Source: an uncultured Acetatifactor sp. (GTDB lineage Bacteria > Bacillota > Clostridia > Lachnospirales > Lachnospiraceae). Taken from it: a stretch of 64,000 nt of DNA. Within the stretch, counting starts at the first letter, position 1. Each line of letters starts with the position of its first letter. Under the pieces are notes generated by a model. That model saw only the letters and a list, made by a program, of their open reading frames with translations, searched no databases and had not been told where the DNA came from. The translations under genes were made by a program, and so were the position numbers. The stretch spans positions 33,292-97,291 of the forward strand of contig CAJUAB010000020.1 in NCBI GenBank assembly GCA_910583845.1, written 5' to 3'. Positions 43,376 to 52,973 of the stretch are shown here, piece by piece.

Positions 43376-44497
43376 TTAAGCGGAGCAATATATTTTAAGT
43401 AATTTTTTGCATGATGCCTCCATACTATAACCCGCCTTATCAAAAAAATCATCCATGCGCTCTCTGTAATTGTCAATTGTTACCTTCTCAATGACATCAA
43501 CCCACCGTTCTGTTACCAACGGTAGAAATTTCACCAGCCCTGTCAAATCCACTTCTTGCGTCACTGCATCAGATACAAGACAACGCAGCCCTGCTGCCTG
43601 GGCTTCAATAACAGAAATCGGAAGTCCTTCAAATTTAGATGGAAGGCAAAAAACATCCATTGCCTGAAGGAAATCCGCAATATTCTCCATCCAACCAAAA
43701 CACCGGATATTTTGACTCATTCCCAGTTTATCCACAAGATTTCTGATAGACGATATATTCTCCCCCTGTCCTATCATAATTAAATATAACTTAGGATTTC
43801 TCTTGTATGCCTCCGTAAAACAGTGAATCAAAAAATTCTGATTTTTTGTAAAACTGTATCTTCCAACATTTCCCAGAACAATCCTGTCTTCTATTCCCAA
43901 TTCACTTCGCATTTTGCTTCGGATTTTGATGTCAAAGCGAAATCTGCTGACATCCACTGCATTTGGAAGAATCTGGATCTGTTCCCTGGGAATGCTATCT
44001 GAAAAAAGCCAATCTGCCGCCAGCTTTGAACATGCACAAACATCCGTCGCATATTTCATAGAAAAAAGATTTTTATAATGCATATGATCCCTTAAAATTT
44101 TCATTCGTTCCGTCTCATTTTCAAAATCAATCCCGGAGCTATGGGAATGGACGATTACTTTGGGGATATTCATCTCCATTGCAATCTCTTCAATCAAAAA
44201 CCCTCTCCAGGCGCTTGTATGTAAATGAATAATATCAAAGCCCTCTCCAAGAATACCCCTGATCTCGTTTTCAAACGCTTCTCTTCCGTCTCTCTGAGCG
44301 CCGCTTAGCGAATAAATGGGGAAATGATATGCCTTATATTCTTTGGTTCGTTTAAGTTCATCGGACGCTTTAGTCAAGAAAGAAAACTGGTACCTTGATT
44401 GATCAATAAATGGCATATGATTAAAAATGTACCGATATACGCCATTTTGAACCTCGGGGGGAGTCATATGCAGAATTTTCATTGTCAAAGTATCCAT
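43376..44497 (-). CDS. Glycosyltransferase family 4/1 (GT-B fold)
   Basis: A 373-residue cytoplasmic transferase. ILHMTPPEVQNGVYRYI starts the acceptor domain, and GNVGRYSFTKNQ, then VFCLPSKFEGLPISVIEAQAAG is the E-x7-E nucleotide-sugar motif. Cysteine-rich VCACSKLAADWLF fits the family. The start is uncertain: TAGGAG abuts the first ATG, and an in-frame ATG five codons later is possible. It is in line with the methyltransferase gene, 3 bp away. Confidence 0.9.
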   Translation of the reverse strand: MDTLTMKILHMTPPEVQNGVYRYIFNHMPFIDQSRYQFSFLTKASDELKRTKEYKAYHFPIYSLSGAQRDGREAFENEIRGILGEGFDIIHLHTSAWRGFLIEEIAMEMNIPKVIVHSHSSGIDFENETERMKILRDHMHYKNLFSMKYATDVCACSKLAADWLFSDSIPREQIQILPNAVDVSRFRFDIKIRSKMRSELGIEDRIVLGNVGRYSFTKNQNFLIHCFTEAYKRNPKLYLIMIGQGENISSIRNLVDKLGMSQNIRCFGWMENIADFLQAMDVFCLPSKFEGLPISVIEAQAAGLRCLVSDAVTQEVDLTGLVKFLPLVTERWVDVIEKVTIDNYRERMDDFFDKAGYSMEASCKKLLKIYCSA

Positions 44498-44500
44498 CTC

Positions 44501-45610
44501 CTATCGTTTTTTTACTACCGCCGCTATAATTAACTGGTAACACGGATCATGAAAGTCCAACTCCTCCGAACTTAATTCCTCATAACTAATCCCATATAAA
44601 AATGCCGTTGCCGTTTTTACATTTCCGTATACACTAACCTCAACCGAATCTACATCTGTAATATCTTCAAACAATCGGCGCAACGACAGATCCGTAAAGC
44701 TCCAAAAATGCCCCCAATGCAACATTTCATATTGAATAATCTGTGAAATCCCCCCTACTGTGATCAGAGCAGTCCCGCCGCTTTTCAAGATTCTTACCAT
44801 ATTGTCCGCCGCTGAAGGAAGATCATAAATAAATGGCAATGTCTGTGTACAAATCAGGCAATCCACACTTTGGTCCGTCAGGCCTTCCCCTGTCGCAAAA
44901 TTCCCCTTTATCAGATTGCGATTCTGATCAGCCTGATCTACATGAAGAATCAGCGACTCCCTGATTCTCCCTTCTCCGAACTTCTGTGTATAGGTGCGGT
45001 CTCCTATCTCCATTACTGTTCCCCGAATTTCCTCTTTATGAGCATTCAAAAACTGTTCTATATAGTATCGATCTACAGGAGTTCCCCGATTCATACCATA
45101 TTTGTCATCCAGAGGAGAGCATGGGAGAGCATCCAGTATCTGTTGGGAGTCTGGATGTATCTCCACATCCTTAAGGGTATCCATGAGCTTTTCCAAATCA
45201 GATGGTTCTGTTTTCAAATACAGATTTAAATCCTCATTTTGATATATGATCTCCCTGCCCTCAAAAACAAGTTGACCACCTGTATCAAACAACATTTTTT
45301 CAAAAGTATTATACGGTTTTATCATTGGACCGAACCGTATCCTTTCCTTTTTTATACCCAAATCCAGCAATTGACGATACATATCCCCAAGCGCATAAGA
45401 CAGCAAAATAACCGGAACTGCCGGATATTGAACAATAATCGATGGATTTAATACTCTTATACCTGTTTCCTCATCTATTATCGTTTGCTCCACAGGATCT
45501 ACCGCATTATCCAAAAATGCTACCACTTCAAAATTGTCAAACAGGGCGTTTCTTTTTCGCCGATATACCATTCCTCGACCAAATAATAGAACTTTTTCTT
45601 TACGTTCCAT
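44501..45610 (-). CDS. SAM-dependent methyltransferase with N-terminal Rossmann-like module
   Basis: A 369-residue protein. The first about 95 residues (VLLFGRGMVYRRKRN, VVAFLDNAVD) resemble the nucleotide-binding module seen in many proteins of this cluster. The C-terminal part is a class I methyltransferase with TVMEIGDRTY, ILHVDQAD and SVDCLICTQTLPFIYD; the glycine loop is degenerate (EIGD). It probably methylates a sugar of the polymer. GAGGAA lies upstream of the ATG. Confidence 0.75.
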   Translation of the reverse strand: MERKEKVLLFGRGMVYRRKRNALFDNFEVVAFLDNAVDPVEQTIIDEETGIRVLNPSIIVQYPAVPVILLSYALGDMYRQLLDLGIKKERIRFGPMIKPYNTFEKMLFDTGGQLVFEGREIIYQNEDLNLYLKTEPSDLEKLMDTLKDVEIHPDSQQILDALPCSPLDDKYGMNRGTPVDRYYIEQFLNAHKEEIRGTVMEIGDRTYTQKFGEGRIRESLILHVDQADQNRNLIKGNFATGEGLTDQSVDCLICTQTLPFIYDLPSAADNMVRILKSGGTALITVGGISQIIQYEMLHWGHFWSFTDLSLRRLFEDITDVDSVEVSVYGNVKTATAFLYGISYEELSSEELDFHDPCYQLIIAAVVKKR

Positions 45611-45613
45611 GAC

Positions 45614-46480
45614 TTATTCCTCATACTTATTCAAAAAAACTCTGTGTGTTCTCTGTGCGGCTCTGTATTCGGCCAATGAGGGTGCATAATACTTAATATC
45701 AATAACTTCCAACCTGCCACATCTGTTATAAGTATGCACACCCATTATTTTATATTTTGTCTCAACTGCTAAATCTCCTGGAAAAATACGTTTTACCACA
45801 TGTTCCCTATATTCTGGCCACAGACACTCTATTTCACTGATTACAAGCCCTTCCCCATATGAATTGCGGCAATTCTGCGATACCCGATACAATTTCCCAT
45901 CTTGTCGAATAATATTTCCTCCCGGTCGGGCCAGACTCTTATCCGTCGTAACAACAGCTGGCTTTGTCATTGTCCCATCCTCATGGATTTTAAACAAAAG
46001 CAGTTGTCCCTCATCTTCAGAAAAATAAGGTGCAAATGTAAAAACATATTGCTCTTTACCCTGTTCCAGGAATGTAGTATCCACATATTTAACATTACGA
46101 AATAGACAGTCCACCTGCTCCCATTTATTGGGAAACTCTATCAACCTGTATACTCCCACTTCATTCTTTTGCCAAGACTCCGGACACATAAAAAGCTCTC
46201 CGTTTTTGACATATACATTCGGATAGGATAAATGCCAATGCTCGTCCATGGATACATGCCATTCTCCAAATTTTCCATTCTCATAAACGCAATACCCTAT
46301 TACGCCATTTCGCTCGGAACGATACAAAAAGAGTTCTGCAAAAAGATAAATTGTGCCTGCATACTCTACTACAAATGGATCTGCCGCCCAAGCATATCGG
46401 GGATTTGCAATCAGGCAAAAGGGATCTCCTTCTGTCGTTCGATACGCAATTTGCCAGTGCATATATCTCAGCCTGTTCAT
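45614..46480 (-). CDS. Beta-propeller glycan protein (GH43-like fold, GINT1 N-terminal-like)
   Basis: A 288-residue protein made of repeated beta blades: YAWAADPFVVEYAGTIYLF, HLSYPNVYVKNGELFM, YVDTTFLEQGKEQYVF and SLARPGGNIIRQDGKLYR. This order matches the five-bladed propeller found with some plant and bacterial glycosyltransferases. The second copy at 61074-61955 has the same landmarks. No signal peptide. ATG 46480 was chosen for GGAGAG 8 bases upstream. Role in the polymer is unknown; it may be a glycan-modifying or scaffold enzyme. Confidence 0.75.
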   Translation of the reverse strand: MNRLRYMHWQIAYRTTEGDPFCLIANPRYAWAADPFVVEYAGTIYLFAELFLYRSERNGVIGYCVYENGKFGEWHVSMDEHWHLSYPNVYVKNGELFMCPESWQKNEVGVYRLIEFPNKWEQVDCLFRNVKYVDTTFLEQGKEQYVFTFAPYFSEDEGQLLLFKIHEDGTMTKPAVVTTDKSLARPGGNIIRQDGKLYRVSQNCRNSYGEGLVISEIECLWPEYREHVVKRIFPGDLAVETKYKIMGVHTYNRCGRLEVIDIKYYAPSLAEYRAAQRTHRVFLNKYEE

Positions 46481-46501
46481 GATCATCTCTCCTTTGCAAA
46501 A

Positions 46502-47938
46502 CTACACAGTTCTCTCTTCTATCATCCCCAGAATTACATCTGCAACCACCTTTGAGGCCGTCCCCTTATCAAAGCTGCCATAGTCTGTAAGAAATCCGAC
46601 CAGTTTCTTTTTATAGATTTCTTCATCAAAAGTCGCTATTTTCTGTTCCATTTCCTCGTTACTAAACATTTCCACATAAGGCATTTTCTCAAAGGGCAAA
46701 TAATATCCTCGTTCGACCTGGTATCTATATAAATCGGGATGAAACAGGAATACCGGTTTCATTTGAAGTGAAAAATCCCACATAACAGAAGAATAGTCGG
46801 TAATCAGGATATCGGAAGCGGCAAGCAATTCCTGCACATCGTCGTAGTCTGTCACATTCAGCCAAGTTTCACTCCACCTGTATTTTCTTTCAGGCTCTAT
46901 ATCAAACGGGTGAAATCTCACAAGAATTCTATAATTCCTTCCAAACTTCCTTTCCACCGCCTGCTGTACCCTTGTTAAGTTCAGAATATCTTGTTCTTTT
47001 ATCTCAAAATTTCTATAAGTAGGAGCAAACAGTAATATTCCGTCTTCCTGCTTTATTCCAAAAAGTTTTTCCACTTTTCTTCTGCACTCATTTTCTCCGT
47101 AAAAAATGTCATTTCTAGGATAACCACATTCTAATATATCTCCTTGATAATGAAACGCACTTCGGTACAATCCACTATTAAATTTAGATGGCGATATCAG
47201 TAAATCTTCCATCTTTGCGTTCATTTCGCTCAAATCAAGATAAGACACAGGCAAACCTTCTGCATCAAACTCGATCTTTTTTAACGGACCACCACCATGC
47301 CATGTCTGTATATAAATCTGTCCCCTCTTCTTTCTTGTGTAATAGCTTTTGTGCTGATTATCAATCCATATTTGAGCCGTACCCAATTCATAATAGTGTT
47401 CATAAGTCCCATATAATACCGTTCGCACTCCTTCCGGAAACGCATCTTTGTCTTTCCCGGTAATCCATACCAAATCAAGATCCCTGTTACGGCGTAACAA
47501 TTCCTGTGCGATATATTTAGGATTTCCCCCAAAGCCATATCTGTCGCCGTTTGCAAAAACAATTTTCCTTGTATCCACTGTATTTTTCCATATTTCCTCA
47601 TATAATTGTTCAATCAAATATGCGACCGTACAATAATTAGGAAAACCGGTGCTTTTCAAATAATTCTCTATCTCCGGTACATATCTGGGCATCACTGATA
47701 TAACTATAAATACATCGCTACGAATTGCAGCAAACTCTGCTATTTCTTTTACCTGATAACCTTGCATCCAGTTTTCATTATTTTTCTTTTTTGACACTAC
47801 AATAAATACATTCTCTTTGCGCAAATAAGGATTTAAGAGAAGCAGGAAATCCATGGTAACTCCGCCAGCCCCATAAATAAGCACATATCTGTAATGTTGA
47901 AAACGTACAGATAGCTGTCTTAAATATTCAGATTCCAT
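46502..47938 (-). CDS. CDP-glycerol glycerophosphotransferase family (TagF-like) with N-terminal module
   Basis: A 478-residue polymerase or primer-type transferase that moves glycerol- or ribitol-phosphate from the CDP form. The N-terminal VLIYGAGGVTMDFLL is the Rossmann-like module. The catalytic GT-B part has QIYIQTWHGGGPLKKI, ECGYPRNDIFYG, LLFAPTYRN, LVRFHPFD and ILITDYSSVMWDFS, the TagF motifs with the two conserved His residues. It fits the TarI/TarJ-like genes as suppliers. GGAGG lies upstream of the ATG. Confidence 0.92.
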   Translation of the reverse strand: MESEYLRQLSVRFQHYRYVLIYGAGGVTMDFLLLLNPYLRKENVFIVVSKKKNNENWMQGYQVKEIAEFAAIRSDVFIVISVMPRYVPEIENYLKSTGFPNYCTVAYLIEQLYEEIWKNTVDTRKIVFANGDRYGFGGNPKYIAQELLRRNRDLDLVWITGKDKDAFPEGVRTVLYGTYEHYYELGTAQIWIDNQHKSYYTRKKRGQIYIQTWHGGGPLKKIEFDAEGLPVSYLDLSEMNAKMEDLLISPSKFNSGLYRSAFHYQGDILECGYPRNDIFYGENECRRKVEKLFGIKQEDGILLFAPTYRNFEIKEQDILNLTRVQQAVERKFGRNYRILVRFHPFDIEPERKYRWSETWLNVTDYDDVQELLAASDILITDYSSVMWDFSLQMKPVFLFHPDLYRYQVERGYYLPFEKMPYVEMFSNEEMEQKIATFDEEIYKKKLVGFLTDYGSFDKGTASKVVADVILGMIEERTV

Positions 47939-48007
47939 CTATGTCCTCCCTTTCCAATACCACTTTCTTTCGTTTTCTCCGGTGCCATGAGTCCCTGACA
48001 TATCTTT

Positions 48008-49051
48008 CTATCGTTCCTTTCCTGCAACAGAGTCACGCATATAGTCTATCATCCGTTCATACATCCGCAGAAGTCCTGTCTCTGCTTTCCATCCGATTCC
48101 CTGCAGTTTTGATGTGTCCAGGTTCATCTTTAACACAGGCGCATATCCCCGTTCCTTCTGCATCTTCTCGTCTGGCTCCATCCTTACCTTGATCTTATCT
48201 CCGGCGGCCTGCGTGGCAACCAGCTCCGCCATTTCCCGGATACTGCAATAGGTACTCTCATTGGCTGCGTTATAAGCCTCTCCATCAGATCCTTCCGTCA
48301 ACACTTTCAATATAGCGGTACACGCGTCCGCCAGATATAAGTAACTCCTCTTTGTATCTCCCGCCGTGTGCAGAATAATATCGCTCCCCTCTATCGCGCA
48401 TCTGGCAAACTCTGCAAATACCCGCGGATCATCATACTCCACCCCCGGCCCAAATGTCTGAGTCAGCCGCAATACACGGGCAGGTATGCAGTATTCTGAA
48501 TGATAGGCGGCGCATAAGGCCTCACACAGCCTCTTGCTCTCCGGATAGGATGACCTGACTGACATAGTGTCAAGGCTGGTTCCCTGTGTCTCACAGATCT
48601 TTTCTTCTGTAAGCGGCGCCCCATACACTTCCATTGTGGAAAGAAACAAAAACCCCTTCACCGGATTCTTTCTGGCAAATTCCAGCATCCTTCTGGTTCC
48701 CTCCACCGATGTATATATGACCTCCGCCGGCTGCTCCTGGAAACTTCTGCTGGACGTAATACTCGCTCCGTGAATCATATAGTCCACAGATTGATCGGCC
48801 GCCTCCAGCCGGGTGATATCAGAGCAAATGTATTCCACCCGTCCTTCCAGATCACTCCACATTTTGCGAGCCTTTGCCAGATCCCGAACCACCGCAATCA
48901 CTTTACAGCCGCAATACTTTGCCAGAAAACGAACCAGATATTTACCGATTAGCCCCGTGGCTCCGGAAATCAATATTGTACTCCCGGCAATCTGCTCATA
49001 CTTTATTTTTCCTCTGATATACTCCATATCCTCCAATAATGCCTTGTTCAT
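48008..49051 (-). CDS. NAD-dependent epimerase/dehydratase
   Basis: A 347-residue short-chain-type nucleotide-sugar enzyme. ILISGATGLIGKYLV is the NAD loop, and SSYPESKRLCEAL the YxxxK catalytic pair. Like GalE/RmlD relatives it converts an NDP-sugar or, next to a TarI-like gene, possibly an activated polyol precursor. The gene lies 61 bp upstream of the second cytidylyltransferase stop, in the same operon. Confidence 0.9.
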   Translation of the reverse strand: MNKALLEDMEYIRGKIKYEQIAGSTILISGATGLIGKYLVRFLAKYCGCKVIAVVRDLAKARKMWSDLEGRVEYICSDITRLEAADQSVDYMIHGASITSSRSFQEQPAEVIYTSVEGTRRMLEFARKNPVKGFLFLSTMEVYGAPLTEEKICETQGTSLDTMSVRSSYPESKRLCEALCAAYHSEYCIPARVLRLTQTFGPGVEYDDPRVFAEFARCAIEGSDIILHTAGDTKRSYLYLADACTAILKVLTEGSDGEAYNAANESTYCSIREMAELVATQAAGDKIKVRMEPDEKMQKERGYAPVLKMNLDTSKLQGIGWKAETGLLRMYERMIDYMRDSVAGKER

Positions 49052-49112
49052 TTTCCGTTCTTTCGCTCCCTTCTGTCATCTGCCTGTCCGACATTCTTCC
49101 GATCAGGCAAAA

Positions 49113-49829
49113 CTATGACAGTTGCTGGTTTTCCCTTGCGTCATACAACGCCCGGAACATGTAGAAGTCATCCGGGGTGGTAATCTTGATGTTTTCACCC
49201 AGGCATTCCACTACATGCATTTTCTTCCCATAGGCCCGCATTAAAGTACAGGAATCTATCATTTCCGTATATCCGTCTTTGATTGCCCGCTCTTCCGCTT
49301 CCAACAACTCTCCCAGCCAAAAACTTTCCGGGGCTTTCGCCAGCCTGGAATATTTCCTGCTCTGCACTTCTCTGATATCATCGGCATCATCAATCAGCAC
49401 ACATGTCTCCTGTGCCGGCGCACATGTTATCGCCGAACCATATTTTTTTACCCCGTAAATATTTTCACTTATCACCCTGTTATCTATCAAAGGACGAACA
49501 CCGTCATGCACCAGAACAATATTATCCTCTATTCCATAAAGCTCTGCGGCTGCTTTTACTCCATTATAAATGGACATCTGACCCGTGGCTCCCCCTGGGA
49601 CAATCCTTCCAATCTTATCCAACCTGTATCTGTACTGCATATCTTTCATGTAGGGAATCCAATCCTCCAGACAGACTACGATAATCCTGTCAATTTCCTC
49701 ATGATATTGGAAAACTTCAATCGTATGCACAATGATTGGTTTTCCATGAACCAGCAGGAATTGCTTGGGCTTGTCCTTTGAATGCATCCTTTTCCCTGAT
49801 CCCCCCGCAAATATAACAGCGATATTCAT
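49113..49829 (-). CDS. IspD/TarI-family cytidylyltransferase (second copy)
   Basis: A 238-residue paralogue of the protein at 39743-40462. FAGGSGKRMHSKDKPKQFL and VLVHDGVRPLID are the CTP and substrate loops. Its pairing with the NAD-dependent epimerase/reductase matches fused or paired TarI-TarJ-like sets that make CDP-ribitol. GGAGGAG lies upstream of the ATG. Which of the two copies serves the main polymer cannot be told. Confidence 0.9.
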   Translation of the reverse strand: MNIAVIFAGGSGKRMHSKDKPKQFLLVHGKPIIVHTIEVFQYHEEIDRIIVVCLEDWIPYMKDMQYRYRLDKIGRIVPGGATGQMSIYNGVKAAAELYGIEDNIVLVHDGVRPLIDNRVISENIYGVKKYGSAITCAPAQETCVLIDDADDIREVQSRKYSRLAKAPESFWLGELLEAEERAIKDGYTEMIDSCTLMRAYGKKMHVVECLGENIKITTPDDFYMFRALYDARENQQLS

Positions 49830-49859
49830 TTCAGGTCTCCTCCATTAATTCCATATAAG

Positions 49860-51824
49860 CTAATTTACCATATAATAATTATTTATCTTTTTTTTCTCCA
49901 ACATTTCCAAAACATTACGCTGATTTTCTTCGCTCAAACAGAGAATGATTCCGGATTCGTCTCCTTCCGGCAGCTCCGATAAATAGATAACAGGTTTTCC
50001 ATGAAACTCCGGCATTTTTAACTGGCCGTCAGATACAATAAACGCAAAAGTATCCCGAATCCACTCAAAACATCTCTCCGCAATCTCTCCTGTCCCATAC
50101 ACATACCACTTTTCATGCCTGCCTTTGCATTTCTCCACCGCCGTATGCACTCGAAAAATCTCTTTATATTCATACAGCTTTTTATGATAACCATATCGAT
50201 CTGCAAACCATTCCATGATCGTCTTTAAATAATAATGATAGTTCACCTCGTTCATCGACGCATAAAATGAACTTTCAACAATGCCTGTCAGCTTACCACC
50301 GTCCTGCACAATATAATCCCAGAGATAATTACATATTGCTGCAAAATCGTTATCATGATTTTCAAATGAACCAAATTTCTCTGAAAATTTCTGTATCACA
50401 CTGGCTCTGATCCAGAAATTATTTGTCACATGAATCGGAGGAATTTCTGGCGAAATTACTGCGCTCAGATGCAGCTCTTTGATATATTGTTCTACTCTTG
50501 CGTAATTGCCTCTCCACTCATAATTCAACTGACCGATCCACATACTAAATATAGGAATCGGATGCATTAATACTCCAAGATATCTTTTCGTTTCAAATAA
50601 TTGAATCAGATTTGCGATATACCCCGCATTTTTTATCAGGTTTTCCCATATATTAAAAAAATATGATTTACCAGTACAACTCGGAACCTGATCTGACGAC
50701 AAATCTGTGTCATGAATCAAACAGATATAGGAATACTGTAATGCCGTCGCCATCTGCAAAATTTCAATATCCGATTTATCTGATAATATTACGTTATATC
50801 CTTTTTCCCGATAGCGCTCCATGGCATATGCATCCTCCGAGAAAATCCGAATATCACATATATTTCTAATTCTCTCCAGATACTCGCATACTGCATCAAT
50901 CGCATTCTTCCATTTTACGCACACACAGATAACTACACGCAGTTGTACTTCTTGTCCGGAATCCTCCAGAATATACTGTAACCCCATGCTTCTCTGTAAT
51001 TCTGTGTGATGCTGTGTCCGAATCAAATTTTTCCAGATCAGATTAACATCATAGTCCGTATGCCTGTCTATATAATCAATACTGAGCGCCAGATTTTCCT
51101 GTGTCTGATTATGCAGGGTGTTATAAGCCAACTGTTTCCTTTTCAAAAAAGGAAATCTTCGTTTTACAATCATCTCATAAGATAGATAATCGCATTGAAA
51201 AAACTGATTTCTTCGCTTTGAACTTTCATTAGGTTCCGTATCCGAATAAGTGTCATAAGCATATCCCAAATCAGCAAAATGCTTGGTTAATTGACGTTCA
51301 TATTTCTTTACTACGGTCATATAATCCTTATAATACGGCATGCTTTCCCAATAATCCCGGAATTCCTTCTTATGAAGCAGAGGTGCCTGAAAAACATAAA
51401 AAAAGGACAATATGTGTTCGGGGTCATTTCCCGTAAGTCCATATTCTCCCGGGCCCCGCTTCATTAACCCCCAGAAATCCAGATTTCTGGATTCCATTTC
51501 CGTAAATATCCTGCGGATATCATCAAATGGACCGTAAAAGGAATCGTTAGCCAGAATCAGCTCATCATACTGTTTTACTTTGTCCCACCCAAGAAAAGTA
51601 CAAAGCATGTCCTTGAAGCCGCCCGCATCCAGCCCGACATTTTCCCGATAAAAAATCTCATCCGCATATTCTGACAGATTACATAAACCCTTTTCTACTT
51701 TTGGCATATTGCAGACTACAGCAATATAATCCGCAACCAACTGCATACAGGAGAGGAAATATCCTACATAATCATCTATAATGTTTTGTCGATCATATGT
51801 AACATATATTAAAAGTCTTTTCAT
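49860..51824 (-). CDS. RgpF-like rhamnan synthesis glycosyltransferase
   Basis: A 654-residue protein. RENVGLDAGGFKDML and LILANDSFYGPF are the hallmark of rhamnan synthesis protein F. A second region (about 295-540) with ICLIHDTDLSSD and MHPIPIFSMWIGQLN repeats the fold. The last about 90 residues (WYVYGTGEIAERCFEWI) are the Rossmann-like module at the C-terminus. ATG 51824 is preferred over the adjoining GTG. It builds the glycan backbone or side chains, by family. Confidence 0.88.
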   Translation of the reverse strand: MKRLLIYVTYDRQNIIDDYVGYFLSCMQLVADYIAVVCNMPKVEKGLCNLSEYADEIFYRENVGLDAGGFKDMLCTFLGWDKVKQYDELILANDSFYGPFDDIRRIFTEMESRNLDFWGLMKRGPGEYGLTGNDPEHILSFFYVFQAPLLHKKEFRDYWESMPYYKDYMTVVKKYERQLTKHFADLGYAYDTYSDTEPNESSKRRNQFFQCDYLSYEMIVKRRFPFLKRKQLAYNTLHNQTQENLALSIDYIDRHTDYDVNLIWKNLIRTQHHTELQRSMGLQYILEDSGQEVQLRVVICVCVKWKNAIDAVCEYLERIRNICDIRIFSEDAYAMERYREKGYNVILSDKSDIEILQMATALQYSYICLIHDTDLSSDQVPSCTGKSYFFNIWENLIKNAGYIANLIQLFETKRYLGVLMHPIPIFSMWIGQLNYEWRGNYARVEQYIKELHLSAVISPEIPPIHVTNNFWIRASVIQKFSEKFGSFENHDNDFAAICNYLWDYIVQDGGKLTGIVESSFYASMNEVNYHYYLKTIMEWFADRYGYHKKLYEYKEIFRVHTAVEKCKGRHEKWYVYGTGEIAERCFEWIRDTFAFIVSDGQLKMPEFHGKPVIYLSELPEGDESGIILCLSEENQRNVLEMLEKKKINNYYMVN

Positions 51825-51847
51825 CACTGGCCCTGCTTATCCAGACG

Positions 51848-52957
51848 CTACTGGCCCCTTTCCCCATAGACGATTCCACGCCTTAAATCACCGAATTTCC
51901 ATGTATCATCCGCATGCAAAAACAACATCCACCCCTCTGATACCGTGGTTTCATATCCGTATTCTTTTAATTGCAGACGGATTGCCCTTTCATCGCCATG
52001 TTTATGGTAACAGCAGATAGAAGATCTGATATTATTTGTGCGAAACGTATTTTCTGCTCCCCGCAGAGCGGGCAGCTCCGCACCCTCTATATCCATTTTT
52101 ACAAAATTGATTTTATCCCCACGGACGATATCGTCTATTCTGCAAGTCTGATTCGACGTTCTATCCGACACCGCTCTGCCAATTATTGTTGTCTTATTCT
52201 CATAATTTCTGAAAGTATGTCTCAGCGGCTCTATCCAGACAGGATCTGCCTCAAAAAGATATAGATGAGATGCAACATTCACATACCTAAGTGCAAAATT
52301 TCCTTCACACACCCCGGCATCAATAATCCTGTCTCCGTCCACAATCATGTGTGTCCCTTTTATGTACAGATGAGGAGACCCCTCACTCTGCTCCCATAGC
52401 AAATTTTCTTTAAACAGCACCCCATCCCGATTTACAAAATTAAAATTTCTGGGATAATACATCGGAACCTTTTTTCCTTCTATGGTCGTAAAGTCAATGT
52501 ATGGGAGCTCCGCCTGCTTATCCCATTTCACCTCATCATATGTATGTTCCGAAGTTATAAACTGATTAAAGACGGTGATATCATGATCAGAAATATATTT
52601 TATTGTCTCCCTTATCTCGGCATCGTCCGTATCTGCATACCTTATCTGTAATAAGCGTTTTAAAGGATATGTAAACACCTCCAGCGCCTCCGGCGATATC
52701 ATCCGGGAAAGCTGATTATGTACGGTCTCATAAGAATCAATATTCATTAAAAAAATAAGAACCAGATCACAATAGCTCTCCTTCAAAACATCTGGATTAT
52801 ATACTTTGTATCCCTCAAAGGTAGTTCCTATTTTGTTTTTATCATTATCCAGGAATCCCAGGATACAATATTCACCCAAAGCATCCAGCGCCAGCTTCAC
52901 TTTATTTGCAAATTTTTTCGCACAATATCCGGTGCCAAAAAAAAATATTTTTTTCAT
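51848..52957 (-). CDS. FkbM-family methyltransferase with N-terminal Rossmann-like module
   Basis: A 369-residue protein. The N-terminal module has IFFFGTGYCAKKFANKV and ILGFLDNDKNKIG. The methyltransferase has RIIDAGVCEGNFALRY, HLYLFEADPVWIEPL, VKMDIEGAELPAL, the FkbM pattern, with LRGAENTF. It probably adds an O-methyl group to a sugar. The decayed fragment at 41245-41522 is related. AAGGA lies upstream of the ATG. Confidence 0.9.
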   Translation of the reverse strand: MKKIFFFGTGYCAKKFANKVKLALDALGEYCILGFLDNDKNKIGTTFEGYKVYNPDVLKESYCDLVLIFLMNIDSYETVHNQLSRMISPEALEVFTYPLKRLLQIRYADTDDAEIRETIKYISDHDITVFNQFITSEHTYDEVKWDKQAELPYIDFTTIEGKKVPMYYPRNFNFVNRDGVLFKENLLWEQSEGSPHLYIKGTHMIVDGDRIIDAGVCEGNFALRYVNVASHLYLFEADPVWIEPLRHTFRNYENKTTIIGRAVSDRTSNQTCRIDDIVRGDKINFVKMDIEGAELPALRGAENTFRTNNIRSSICCYHKHGDERAIRLQLKEYGYETTVSEGWMLFLHADDTWKFGDLRRGIVYGERGQ

Positions 52958-52973
52958 ATGATAAAAGTCCTTA

